NCBI RefSeq assembly: GCF_021404305.1
Contig: NZ_JABFTX010000004.1
Location: forward strand, 186,001 to 250,000
From: Billgrantia ethanolica
GTDB taxonomy: Bacteria; Pseudomonadota; Gammaproteobacteria; Pseudomonadales; Halomonadaceae
Length of the DNA stretch: 64,000 nucleotides
Direction of reading: 5' to 3'
Part shown: positions 1 through 6,817 of the stretch, piece by piece
How positions within the stretch are numbered: the first letter of the stretch is position 1
Layout of the letters: every line of letters starts with the position of its first letter
Program-made: the position numbers and the translations under genes
The notes under the pieces: generated by a model
Database searches by the model: none
What the model was told of the DNA's origin: nothing
The model's input: the letters and a program-made list of their open reading frames with translations, nothing else

Positions 1-188
1 TGTCCCGCCTCGACCTGGGCAACTATCTCGGCCTCGCACCGGAGACGACGAGCCGAACGTTTCGACGCTTCATTGACCAGGGCATTCTTAAGGTTACCGG
101 CAAGGAAATCGAACTGTTGGAGGTGAGCGCACTGCATGAACTCACCGAAGGCATGAGCGCGGCCTTGCGTAGCAGAAAGCAGCGCTAA
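1..188 (+). CDS. Crp/Fnr-family regulator, C-terminal fragment (5' end outside window)
   Basis: The frame is open from the window edge and gives about 62 residues ending RSKQ-R. It contains the helix-turn-helix of Fnr-type proteins: GNYLGLAPETTSRTFRRF, with the E-x-x-S-R recognition-helix pattern known from E. coli Fnr and Pseudomonas Anr/Dnr. Such proteins bind TTGAT/TTGAC-N4-ATCAA/GTCAA boxes, several of which occur in this window. The sensor half is not visible, so an Fe-S (Fnr/Anr) type cannot be told from a haem (Dnr) type. It lies beside the nor genes and is a plausible regulator of them; that link is inference. Confidence 0.85.
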   Translation, partial: SRLDLGNYLGLAPETTSRTFRRFIDQGILKVTGKEIELLEVSALHELTEGMSAALRSRKQR

Positions 189-236
189 TGCCCCGCCCCA
201 GCCATGCGGATCATGACTGGCCGGTGGATCGTCCAG

Positions 237-677
237 TTACTGCAACCGCCAGGGCAGCTGAGCTCGTATCTCCTCCGCACTTAAGCTGGTCAGCTCCTTG
301 TCCAGCGCATGCGAGACGCATTTCATGACCTGCTCGGGCAAGGCCCCCTTCAGGAGGCCGAGAAAACGGGGCGGAGCGCAGATAACCAAATGTCCGAGCG
401 CTCCTCGGCCATGCTCGGCGTGAAGCCGTTCAGCGATCGCCTGAGCAAAGCGGATCGCCTCCTGCTCCCTGGGCGAATGGTGCTTGCCCATGGCATGTCG
501 CCCGGCCCCCATGGAGTCGAACGCCCGGCCGGGACGATCGGCATTGATATCGCGTTCGTGCAACTTGCCTTCAGGATTGAACAAAGTGTCTTTCTCTTCG
601 AGGGCGGATGCAGTGTCGGACGCGATGAAGAATCGCGCGCGGGCCTGATCCGCCACTACTACCCAGGTCGCTTTCAT
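237..677 (-). CDS. Host attachment protein-like (baeRF-related) small protein
   Basis: The predicted protein has 146 residues. It begins MKATWVVVADQARARFF and later has a conserved HLVICAPPRFLG segment; this arrangement (start WVVVADxxRARxF, then vvaPPrfLGxLR) is typical of the family annotated as 'protein required for attachment to host cells', whose biochemical role is not settled. I chose the ATG at 677 because AGGAG sits 6 nt before it; an ATG at 683 has no room for a ribosome binding site. It lies just downstream of the Hsp20 gene on the same strand (about 60 nt gap), so the two are probably co-transcribed as a stress unit under the promoter region with the Fnr box at 1377. Confidence 0.75.
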   Translation of the reverse strand: MKATWVVVADQARARFFIASDTASALEEKDTLFNPEGKLHERDINADRPGRAFDSMGAGRHAMGKHHSPREQEAIRFAQAIAERLHAEHGRGALGHLVICAPPRFLGLLKGALPEQVMKCVSHALDKELTSLSAEEIRAQLPWRLQ

Positions 678-736
678 GTCCATCTCCTGGAGCAACGAGC
701 GAGCCGAGGATTTCGGCTCGCCATTCATTTCCGGAA

Positions 737-1243
737 TCACTTGATCTCGAGCTTGCGTCGGTGGGACTCCTTGACTTTGGGCAGCTTCAGTAAGAGCAGC
801 CCATTTTCGAAGCTGGCCTCGGCCCTGTCGGCATCGACATCGCAGGGCAGCGGAATCGTACGTGCGACCTTGCCACGGGTGATTTCGCAGCGATAGAACT
901 CACCCTTCTCTTCCTTGAGTTCCTTATGACTTTCCCCCTGGATCGTCACGCTATTGCCGTTAAGTGAGACGTCCAGATCCTCGCGCGCCATGCCGGGTAG
1001 CTCGGCACGGATAACCACTTCCGCATCCCGATCGATGACGTCGACCTTAGGCAGCCGCGAACCCGCGGCGGCGAGCCGATCGAACAACGGATTTTCCCAA
1101 CGCAACGGATGCATCCAGTCGCGTTCGAGAAAGCGGTCAAACATACGGTCAAGCTCACGGAACGGACTCGCTTCCTGAGGTGGAGTCGCTGACGGCACTT
1201 CACTAACGGTGGGTCTGATTTCCTTTACGCTCTTCTTGGACAT
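737..1243 (-). CDS. Small heat shock protein, Hsp20/alpha-crystallin family
   Basis: The protein has 168 residues. After a variable N-terminus there is an alpha-crystallin domain from about residue 60 to the end: PKVDVIDRDAEVVIRAELPG, then GEFYRCEITRGKVARTIPLP, and the ENGLLLLKLPK strand that is characteristic of Hsp20 proteins. These proteins hold unfolded proteins as ATP-independent chaperones. The ATG at 1243 is preceded by AGGAG at 8 nt spacing; an upstream extension in the same frame lacks Hsp20 features. A perfect TTGAT-N4-ATCAA box lies 134 nt upstream, suggesting anaerobic control. It is followed by the host-attachment-like gene. Confidence 0.93.
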   Translation of the reverse strand: MSKKSVKEIRPTVSEVPSATPPQEASPFRELDRMFDRFLERDWMHPLRWENPLFDRLAAAGSRLPKVDVIDRDAEVVIRAELPGMAREDLDVSLNGNSVTIQGESHKELKEEKGEFYRCEITRGKVARTIPLPCDVDADRAEASFENGLLLLKLPKVKESHRRKLEIK

Positions 1244-1376
1244 GGCACTGGCTCCTGTTGGCGAATCCAGACGTCTGCTGAGGTCGGATTCCTGTTTTGT
1301 GCCCATCACGTCAATGGGCCCACTAAGCAACGAGCACCTTGCATTGAAAAGCTAGGACGGATTCGTCCCGGGCAAG

Positions 1377-1390
1377 TTGATGGAAATCAA
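1377..1390. promoter_or_regulatory. Fnr/Anr-type box, perfect palindrome
   Basis: TTGATGGAAATCAA matches TTGAT-N4-ATCAA at every defined base. It lies between the divergent hsp20 gene (ATG at 1243) and the plus-strand membrane gene (ATG at 1625), so either or both may be controlled. About 0.06 perfect matches would be expected by chance in 64 kb. Confidence 0.75.
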
Positions 1391-1405
1391 GATTGCGGAT
1401 ACTAC

Positions 1406-1447
1406 CTTCTGCATGAACCATGCCTACTTCTGCATGAACCATGCCTA
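1406..1447. repeat. Perfect 21-bp tandem duplication
   Basis: The 21-base unit at 1406-1426 (starting CTTCTGCATG, ending CCATGCCTA) is repeated exactly at 1427-1447. It lies 16 nt beyond the Fnr box in the hsp20/1625 intergenic region. The rest of that 381-bp gap (1244-1624) shows no gene, only the box, this duplication and short TCGACA repeats near 1585-1604. Confidence 0.9.
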
Positions 1448-1624
1448 GGCGAGTCCGCTTGAGAGCTGTACTGATCACCGTCAAGACGCACACACCCAAA
1501 CGGCTCCGCATTGATCCAAGGCAAGGACAGCCAGCACCTTGCGAGGCATAGTGTCGATAACGGGCATTCAAAATACTCATTAACTTCGACACACCGCGTC
1601 GACACACACCCACGGGAGGGAGCG

Positions 1625-2071
1625 ATGTCCACCATCTCGTACGCCAATACGCCAACCGGCACGGCCGCAGCGCCGCTCGATACGCGAGGCAGGGCTCTGG
1701 CCGCCGTCGTCTACGTGCTCTACCTGGGCAGCATCATGGCGGTGGTCACCGCACCCATCGGCGTGCTGCTCGCCCACCTACGCCGTCGCCGCAATGCGGA
1801 ATGGGTGGAGAGCCACTTGCTGTTCCAGGTCCGCACCTTCTGGCTCGGTGCCCTGGCCGGTGCCGCGGTGCTGGCCGCCTGGTACCTGCTGGGCCTGCTC
1901 GGTGCGCCCTCCTGGGCTTCCTGGGTGCTGGGCTACGGCTTCTTCACCGCCTGCCTGGCCTGGACCATCGGCCGCAGCGGCGTGGGGATCAACCGCCTGC
2001 TGAACGACCGCGCTATCGATGACCCGCGCAGCCTGCTATTCGGCGGCGCCAAGGTGTCACTGGAAGACTGA
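1625..2071 (+). CDS. DUF4870-like membrane protein upstream of norEF
   Basis: The protein has 148 residues with hydrophobic segments near residues 22-45, 70-90 and 95-115. ESHLLFQVRTFWLG and the C-terminal DDPRSLLFGG resemble the DUF4870-like family (ESH-x-x-FQ-x-RTFW ... P-x-x-x-LFG), for which no biochemical role is established. The ATG at 1625 follows GGGAGGGAGCG. It starts a plus-strand run with the next membrane gene and norE-norF, spaced by 15, 0 and 4 nt, so it is probably the first gene of that operon. A role in nitric oxide reductase assembly is only inferred from position. Confidence 0.6.
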   Translation: MSTISYANTPTGTAAAPLDTRGRALAAVVYVLYLGSIMAVVTAPIGVLLAHLRRRRNAEWVESHLLFQVRTFWLGALAGAAVLAAWYLLGLLGAPSWASWVLGYGFFTACLAWTIGRSGVGINRLLNDRAIDDPRSLLFGGAKVSLED

Positions 2072-2086
2072 TTGGGGAGCTCGCCG

Positions 2087-2650
2087 ATGACTACCGCCAT
2101 CTCGCCCCTGCGCCTGGCGCCGACACGTTCCGCTGCCGTCACTGGCCTGGCTTGGGGCTTCATTGCGTTCTCCACACTGACCGTGGCACTGCTCACCCTG
2201 CCGCTGCTGCCCGGCGAGGCGCTGGTCGCCTCGCTGGGCGTCGAAACCGGTAGCGGTGGGCTCACCGGCGGGGTGGCCTGGCTGATCGAGCGCAGCAGCA
2301 CCGTGGCCGGCCTACTGATGGCGGGCGCCGCCGTGACCTTGGCGCTCTCCGTGGCGCTGCTGCAGCGTCGGCGCTGGGCGCGGCCGGCTTTTCTCGGCCT
2401 GATGGCGGCCGGCTTCGTCGGCGTGCTGGGCGGCGCCGCCCTGACCCCGCTGACCTTCGGCTTCATGGCCGATGCGGCCGGCGAAATGGCCCGCTATGAG
2501 GATTCTGTCGCCGGTCTGATCGGCGCCCTTTCGGTGTTGATCATGGTGGCCACCGCGCTGGTGGTGCTGTTCGCCTGGGCCGGCTGGAAGCTCACCACGC
2601 CGGCGGTGCGCGCCGAATTCGAGCGCACGCCCGTCGCCGCGGTGGGCTGA
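2087..2650 (+). CDS. Hypothetical four-helix membrane protein in norEF operon
   Basis: The 187-residue product has about four hydrophobic stretches (near residues 18-40, 65-90, 98-120 and 143-166) and no motif that I recognise. The start at 2087 has GGGGAG seven bases upstream. It ends exactly one base before the GTG of norE, so translation is likely coupled. Position within an otherwise nor-related operon suggests a role in NO reductase maturation or quinone/haem handling, but nothing in the sequence proves it. Confidence 0.55.
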   Translation: MTTAISPLRLAPTRSAAVTGLAWGFIAFSTLTVALLTLPLLPGEALVASLGVETGSGGLTGGVAWLIERSSTVAGLLMAGAAVTLALSVALLQRRRWARPAFLGLMAAGFVGVLGGAALTPLTFGFMADAAGEMARYEDSVAGLIGALSVLIMVATALVVLFAWAGWKLTTPAVRAEFERTPVAAVG

Positions 2651-3241
2651 GTGACGGAGCGTCACGAGCTGTCTCAACCGCGGCCGCTGCCCAACCCGGG
2701 CTGGGGACCGCTGGCGGCGCTGCCCGGCAACCCGCTGATGTGGGTGCTGATCCTCAGCGAGATCGTGGTGTTCGCCGCCTTCTTCGGCCTGTTCGCCTGG
2801 CTGCGGGCCGGCGAGCGCGATGTCTTCGACGCCTCCCAGCAGTTGCTCGATCCGGTGACCGGCGGCATCAACACCATGGTGCTGCTGACCAGCGGGCTGT
2901 TCGCCGCCCTGGCGGTACAGGCCATCAGCCAGGGCAGGATACGGCGCTGCCGCCAGTGGCTGGGAGCGGCCTTCGCCCTGGGCGTGGTGTTCTGCGTGGT
3001 CAAGGTAGTGGAGTATGCCGACAAGCTCGGCCAGGGGCTCGCGCCCGAGACCAACACCTTCTTCACCTTCTACTATCTGCTGACCGGCTTCCACTTCGCC
3101 CACGTGCTGTTCGGCCTGGGGCTGATCGCCCTGGTGGCCTGGCGCATCTCCCACGACAACGTGGAGACCGCCGCGGCCTTCTGGCACATGGTCGATCTGA
3201 TCTGGATCCTGCTCTACCCGATCCTCTACCTGCTGAGGTGA
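2651..3241 (+). CDS. norE: NorE-like cytochrome c oxidase subunit III family protein
   Basis: The protein has 196 residues with five hydrophobic helices, and shows subunit-III features: NPLMWVLILSEIVVFAAFF near the N-terminus, TGFHFAHVLFGLGLI, and the ending AAFWHMVDLIWILLYPILYLL. NorE is an accessory factor of cytochrome c-dependent NO reductase in denitrifiers rather than an oxidase subunit. It starts with GTG immediately after the stop of the preceding gene and is followed after 4 nt by norF, the arrangement known from Paracoccus and Pseudomonas. A true oxidase subunit III is unlikely because no oxidase subunit I or II lies nearby. Confidence 0.85.
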   Translation: MTERHELSQPRPLPNPGWGPLAALPGNPLMWVLILSEIVVFAAFFGLFAWLRAGERDVFDASQQLLDPVTGGINTMVLLTSGLFAALAVQAISQGRIRRCRQWLGAAFALGVVFCVVKVVEYADKLGQGLAPETNTFFTFYYLLTGFHFAHVLFGLGLIALVAWRISHDNVETAAAFWHMVDLIWILLYPILYLLR

Positions 3242-3245
3242 GCCC

Positions 3246-3557
3246 ATGCGCGCCATGCAAGACGCCTTTCGCGATGCCGCCACCCGCCGGCTGCTGATTA
3301 CCTGGGCGGTGCTGATGGGGCTGACGCTGGTTACCATGCTCTCCGCACAGTTGGGCGGCGATACCCGCCTGGCCGCCCTGCCGCTGTGGTCGGCGGGCCT
3401 GCTGCTGGCCACCACCTTCTTCAAGGTGCACCGGGTGCTGATGGTGTACCTGGGCCTGGCCGACGCTTCGCCGGCCTGGCGCGGTGCCTTCGTCGGGCTG
3501 GTGCTGGCCACGCTGGTGCTGGTGGGATCGGGTTATTCGATTGCCCGGTTCTATTGA
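3246..3557 (+). CDS. norF: NorF-like small membrane protein (oxidase subunit IV family)
   Basis: The 103-residue protein has three hydrophobic segments and the FKVHRVLMVYLGL motif seen in prokaryotic cytochrome oxidase subunit IV/NorF proteins. It directly follows norE (4 nt gap, GAGGTGAG before the ATG) and is the last gene before a strong hairpin terminator. In known systems NorE and NorF together support full NO reductase activity; the same is inferred here. A second in-frame ATG three codons on is possible but lacks a better ribosome binding site. Confidence 0.8.
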   Translation: MRAMQDAFRDAATRRLLITWAVLMGLTLVTMLSAQLGGDTRLAALPLWSAGLLLATTFFKVHRVLMVYLGLADASPAWRGAFVGLVLATLVLVGSGYSIARFY

Positions 3558-3567
3558 GGGCTGAACG

Positions 3568-3604
3568 AAAACGGCGCCGCTATCAAGGGTAGCGGCGCCG
3601 TTTG
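3568..3604. terminator. Rho-independent terminator between norF and the minus-strand nor genes
   Basis: A perfect 13-bp stem (AACGGCGCCGCTA at 3570-3582 pairing with 3590-3602, loop of 7) is followed by TTT on the plus strand and flanked by a run of A on the other side, so it may work in both directions: for norF and for the minus-strand gene ending at 3618. Confidence 0.85.
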
Positions 3605-3617
3605 CTGTGGCACGGGT

Positions 3618-3824
3618 TCAATAAGAAGGCGGCGGTGGTCCTACCCCAGCCCACTCGGCCAGCCGCCGGGCCAGGCGGATCAGGCCGTAGACGGCGAAGG
3701 GGGCAACGAACATCATCAGGATGCCCCAGTCCTGGGTGTTGATCACCCAGGCCAGCGGGGTGATCACCGCGAAGGCGGCCAGCAGGCCGAGGCACAGGGC
3801 AATGGCGGGACGGTTGACTGTCAT
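3618..3824 (-). CDS. Small two-helix membrane protein downstream of norD
   Basis: The 68-residue product has two hydrophobic segments (about residues 8-28 and 33-52) and a proline-rich C-terminus (VGPPPPSY). The ATG at 3824 follows GGGGGAG with 5 nt spacing; a GTG at 3830 is possible. It lies 11 nt after the norD stop and just before the terminator, so it is probably the last gene of the norCBQD operon. I do not recognise the family. A role with NorD/NorQ is inferred only from linkage. Confidence 0.6.
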   Translation of the reverse strand: MTVNRPAIALCLGLLAAFAVITPLAWVINTQDWGILMMFVAPFAVYGLIRLARRLAEWAGVGPPPPSY

Positions 3825-3835
3825 CTTCACTCCCC

Positions 3836-5773
3836 CTAGTTACATATGATTTGACGGTAGATACCCGGCAGCGCCAGCGACAGGTGCTCCGGCCGGTTGA
3901 CGATGGCATAGCTGCCGCGACCGAACAGGTGCGAGACGTACTGGTGCGCCTCGCTGTCGATGGTCACGCCGAACACGCGCACCTCGTGCTGGCGCGCCTC
4001 GAGCACCGCCCGGCGGGTGTCCTCGATGCCGTAGCGGCCCTCGTAGTAGTCGGTATCGTTGGGCTTGCCGTCGGTGAGCAGCAGCAGCAGCCGATGCCGG
4101 TTGGGGCGTTCGGAGAGCTCCTTGGTCACGTGGCGGATCGCCGGTCCCATGCGGGTGTAGTGGCCGGGCTTGAGCGCCGAGATGCGTCTTGCCACCCGTT
4201 CGTTCATGGCCTCGTCGAAGGTCTTGAGCGTGTTGACCCACACCTTCTGACGCCGGTGCGAGGTGAAGCAGTGGATGCTGTAGTCGTCGCCGCAGCCGGC
4301 CAGGCCGTGGCCCAGTACCAGCAGCGCCTCCTTGGCCACGTCGAGTACCCGGCGATCCTCCAGCCAGGCATCGGTGGAGAGCGAGACGTCGACCAGGATC
4401 GAGACGGCCAGGTCGCGGGCCTGCTGGCGGGTGGCCTGATAGAGGCGGTCGCTGGACTCGCCGGTGGCGGCCAGGTCGCAGCGTGAGCGGATCACCGCGT
4501 CCATGTCGAGCTCGGTGCCGTCGTACTGGCCGCGTAGGGTCTCGCGACGCGGGCGCAGCGCCTCGAACTCGCGCCGCACGCGACGGATGCGCCGCTGGGT
4601 GGCGGCATCGGGCTGCCACTGCTCGCCCTCCTCGCTCTGCAGTTCGGTATGCACCAGGCAGTGGTCGGGCAGGTAGATCTGCTTGCGGTAGTTCCACTCG
4701 GGGTAGGTGTGCTTGCCGCGCAGGCGCTCGCCCATCGCTTCGTCCGGCGGCAGGTCGAGGTCGACCTTGATGCGTGTCGCCGCCCGCTGCTTGTGCGGGC
4801 TGAGGATGATCTCCTCCATCTGCTCGGCGGCGCGCTTGGCTTCCTCGTCCTCGTTGTCCTCGACCAGGCGATTGAGGTTCACCATCTCGGTCCAGGAGAG
4901 CATCTTCTCGAAACGGTTGGCGATCAGCGGGTCGTCGCGCTCGGTCTGGTCTTGGCGCTTGCGCTCGGCCTTGCGCTTGCCGTCGCTCACCGTCTGGGCA
5001 CTGTTGGTCTCGCCCTCTTCCGGGTCTTCCCGACTCTCGTCGCGACCGGCCCCGGTGCCGAGGGCTACCACCTGCCCCCACAGCGGCACCGGCAGCGGCG
5101 GACGATAGCCACGAGGTGCGCCGATACCGTCGAGCGACAGCTCGGGCCGCGTCACGGCGTGGTGCATGGCCGCCGCCCAGCCTTCCAGTTCCCGCGCTTC
5201 GCCAAGCAGCACGCGCAGGGTCTGCTCAAGCGCAAGCTCCATGGTCGGCAGGCGCTTGCGCGCCGGGCGCACCAGCAGCAGCGCCCGGCAGAGCCGGCGA
5301 TAGCGCTCGGCCAACCCGGGGAAGCGCTCGAGCGCGGCGTCGCGGGCGCGCACCGCCTCGCGCAGGCGCGCCAGGTCGGCACGCAGCGGGTCGCGCTGCG
5401 GCTCGATCTGGCGCGCCACCGCCAGGTAGGCCACCAGCCAGAAGTAGAGATCGCGATTGAGCCCGGCATCGGGAAACAGGTCGATCTGCGGCGGCAGCAG
5501 CAGGTTCTCCTCGTCGCGCCGGGCCTGGTCGATGGCCTCGTCATCGAAGCCGAGCCGCTGACGCAGCGACAGGCGGTGATGCGAGCTGCGCGCGACGATG
5601 GCCGCCACCTCCACGCCCGCCTCGCCGCCGCTGGCACGGAAGAACACGCCGAGCACATGGCGCATCTGCTCCATGGAGACGGCCGCTTCTGGATAGCGCT
5701 GATAGCTGGCGGCGCTGGAGGCCCAGCGGTGCCAGTGGCGACCGACGAACTCCTCGAGTTCGAGAAACTGCAT
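3836..5773 (-). CDS. norD: NorD, VWA-domain activator of nitric oxide reductase
   Basis: The protein has 645 residues. The N-terminal 350 residues are helical and charged; a von Willebrand A domain begins near residue 455 with the metal-site motif AVSILVDVSLSTDAW (DxSxS) and continues with LLLLTDGKPNDTDYYEG. This fits NorD, which works with the AAA+ ATPase NorQ to insert non-haem iron into NorB. The ATG at 5773 follows AGGAGG with 6 nt spacing. It lies downstream of norQ, separated by about 170 nt that hold an 85-bp structured repeat, which is unusual inside a nor operon. Confidence 0.93.
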   Translation of the reverse strand: MQFLELEEFVGRHWHRWASSAASYQRYPEAAVSMEQMRHVLGVFFRASGGEAGVEVAAIVARSSHHRLSLRQRLGFDDEAIDQARRDEENLLLPPQIDLFPDAGLNRDLYFWLVAYLAVARQIEPQRDPLRADLARLREAVRARDAALERFPGLAERYRRLCRALLLVRPARKRLPTMELALEQTLRVLLGEARELEGWAAAMHHAVTRPELSLDGIGAPRGYRPPLPVPLWGQVVALGTGAGRDESREDPEEGETNSAQTVSDGKRKAERKRQDQTERDDPLIANRFEKMLSWTEMVNLNRLVEDNEDEEAKRAAEQMEEIILSPHKQRAATRIKVDLDLPPDEAMGERLRGKHTYPEWNYRKQIYLPDHCLVHTELQSEEGEQWQPDAATQRRIRRVRREFEALRPRRETLRGQYDGTELDMDAVIRSRCDLAATGESSDRLYQATRQQARDLAVSILVDVSLSTDAWLEDRRVLDVAKEALLVLGHGLAGCGDDYSIHCFTSHRRQKVWVNTLKTFDEAMNERVARRISALKPGHYTRMGPAIRHVTKELSERPNRHRLLLLLTDGKPNDTDYYEGRYGIEDTRRAVLEARQHEVRVFGVTIDSEAHQYVSHLFGRGSYAIVNRPEHLSLALPGIYRQIICN

Positions 5774-5832
5774 GAGCGACCTCCTGATCGACAAGGCGCT
5801 GACCGGCGCTGTGGTTTTGGGGCTGATTCGGC

Positions 5833-5917
5833 GGCAGGCCTACGAGGAGGCGCTGTAAATACTTCCCTGTACGCTACCGACGCCATCCCTGGCGTAGAAC
5901 CTCCTCTTCGGCCTGCC
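5833..5917 (-). repeat. 85-bp structured repeat, copy A (between norQ and norD)
   Basis: Read on the minus strand the element starts GGCAGGCCGAAGAGGAGG and ends CCTCCTCGTAGGCCTGCC, so its ends pair. Inside are two hairpins, one built on ACGCCA/TGGCGT. It begins 26 nt after the norQ stop and points with transcription. The same 85-bp layout recurs at 22583-22667 and 50043-50127 with different but still paired outer stems. I infer a folded RNA element or a mobile palindromic repeat. Confidence 0.85.
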
Positions 5918-5942
5918 CCCTTCGCCCCGCACTGTGGAATGT

Positions 5943-6764
5943 TCAGCCGAAAGTGGCGCGAATCGACTCCAACAACCCTTCCTGCACGTCCAGATCGTCC
6001 GAGAGCGGCTCGACCAGGGTGGCGCGGGTGGCCTCGAGGATCGGCATGCCGGCATTGATCAGGGTGGCGCAGTAAACCAGCAGGCGGGTCGAAACGCCCT
6101 CTTCCAGGTCTTGGCCCTTGAGCTCGCGCAGACGTCCGGCCAGGTTGACCAGCGCGGCGCAGCGTTCATGGGAAAGGCCGCTCTCGCGGGCGACGATGTC
6201 GCACTCCACCCGCGGCGGCGGGAAGTCGAACGACATCGCCACGAAGCGCTGGCGGGTGCTCGGCTTGAGCGACTTGAGAATGTGCTGATAGCCGGGGTTG
6301 TAGGAGACCACCAGCATGAAATCGTCCGGCGCTTCGAGCAGCTCGCCGGTTCTTTCCAGCGGCAGCAGGCGACGGTCGTCGGTAAGCGGGTGCAGCACCA
6401 CGGTGACGTCCTTGCGCGCCTCGACCACCTCGTCGAGGTAGCAGATGCCGCCCTCGCGCACGGCGCGAGTCAGCGGGCCGTCGACCCAGCGGGTCTCGCC
6501 GCCCTGCAGCAGGTAGCGGCCGGTGAGGTCGGCGGCAGTGAGGTCATCGTGACAGGAAACGGTGAACAGCGGACGGCCCAGCTTGGCCGCCATGTAGCTG
6601 ACGAAGCGGGTCTTGCCGCAGCCGGTCGGCCCCTTGAGCAGCATCGGCAAGCGCTGCCGGTACGCCTGCTCGAACAGCGCGCACTCGTTGCCGACCGGTT
6701 CGTAGTAGGGCAGCTCGCGCGCGAAGGCGGCAGCGGCATTGGTGGCAGTAGCGGTATGAGACAT
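5943..6764 (-). CDS. norQ: NorQ, MoxR-family AAA+ ATPase
   Basis: The protein has 273 residues. It shows Walker A (LLKGPTGCGKTRF), Walker B (ICYLDEVVEARKD) and the sensor region VVSYNPGYQ typical of the CbbQ/NirQ/NorQ group. These ATPases act with a VWA partner, here NorD, to activate NO reductase in the cytoplasm at the membrane. The ATG at 6764 follows AGAGG with 7 nt spacing; an upstream frame extension lacks conserved sequence. It lies 53 nt after norB in the norCBQD order. Confidence 0.95.
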   Translation of the reverse strand: MSHTATATNAAAAFARELPYYEPVGNECALFEQAYRQRLPMLLKGPTGCGKTRFVSYMAAKLGRPLFTVSCHDDLTAADLTGRYLLQGGETRWVDGPLTRAVREGGICYLDEVVEARKDVTVVLHPLTDDRRLLPLERTGELLEAPDDFMLVVSYNPGYQHILKSLKPSTRQRFVAMSFDFPPPRVECDIVARESGLSHERCAALVNLAGRLRELKGQDLEEGVSTRLLVYCATLINAGMPILEATRATLVEPLSDDLDVQEGLLESIRATFG

Positions 6765-6817
6765 GGCGAAACCTCTAGGGGAAAGAGGACGGGGCGGCAT
6801 GCCGCCCCGCCCCTGGC

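Noticed and set aside
309..896. Plus-strand frame opposite the host-attachment-like gene and Hsp20
   Set aside because: It overlaps two real genes on the other strand and has no ribosome binding site or family resemblance.
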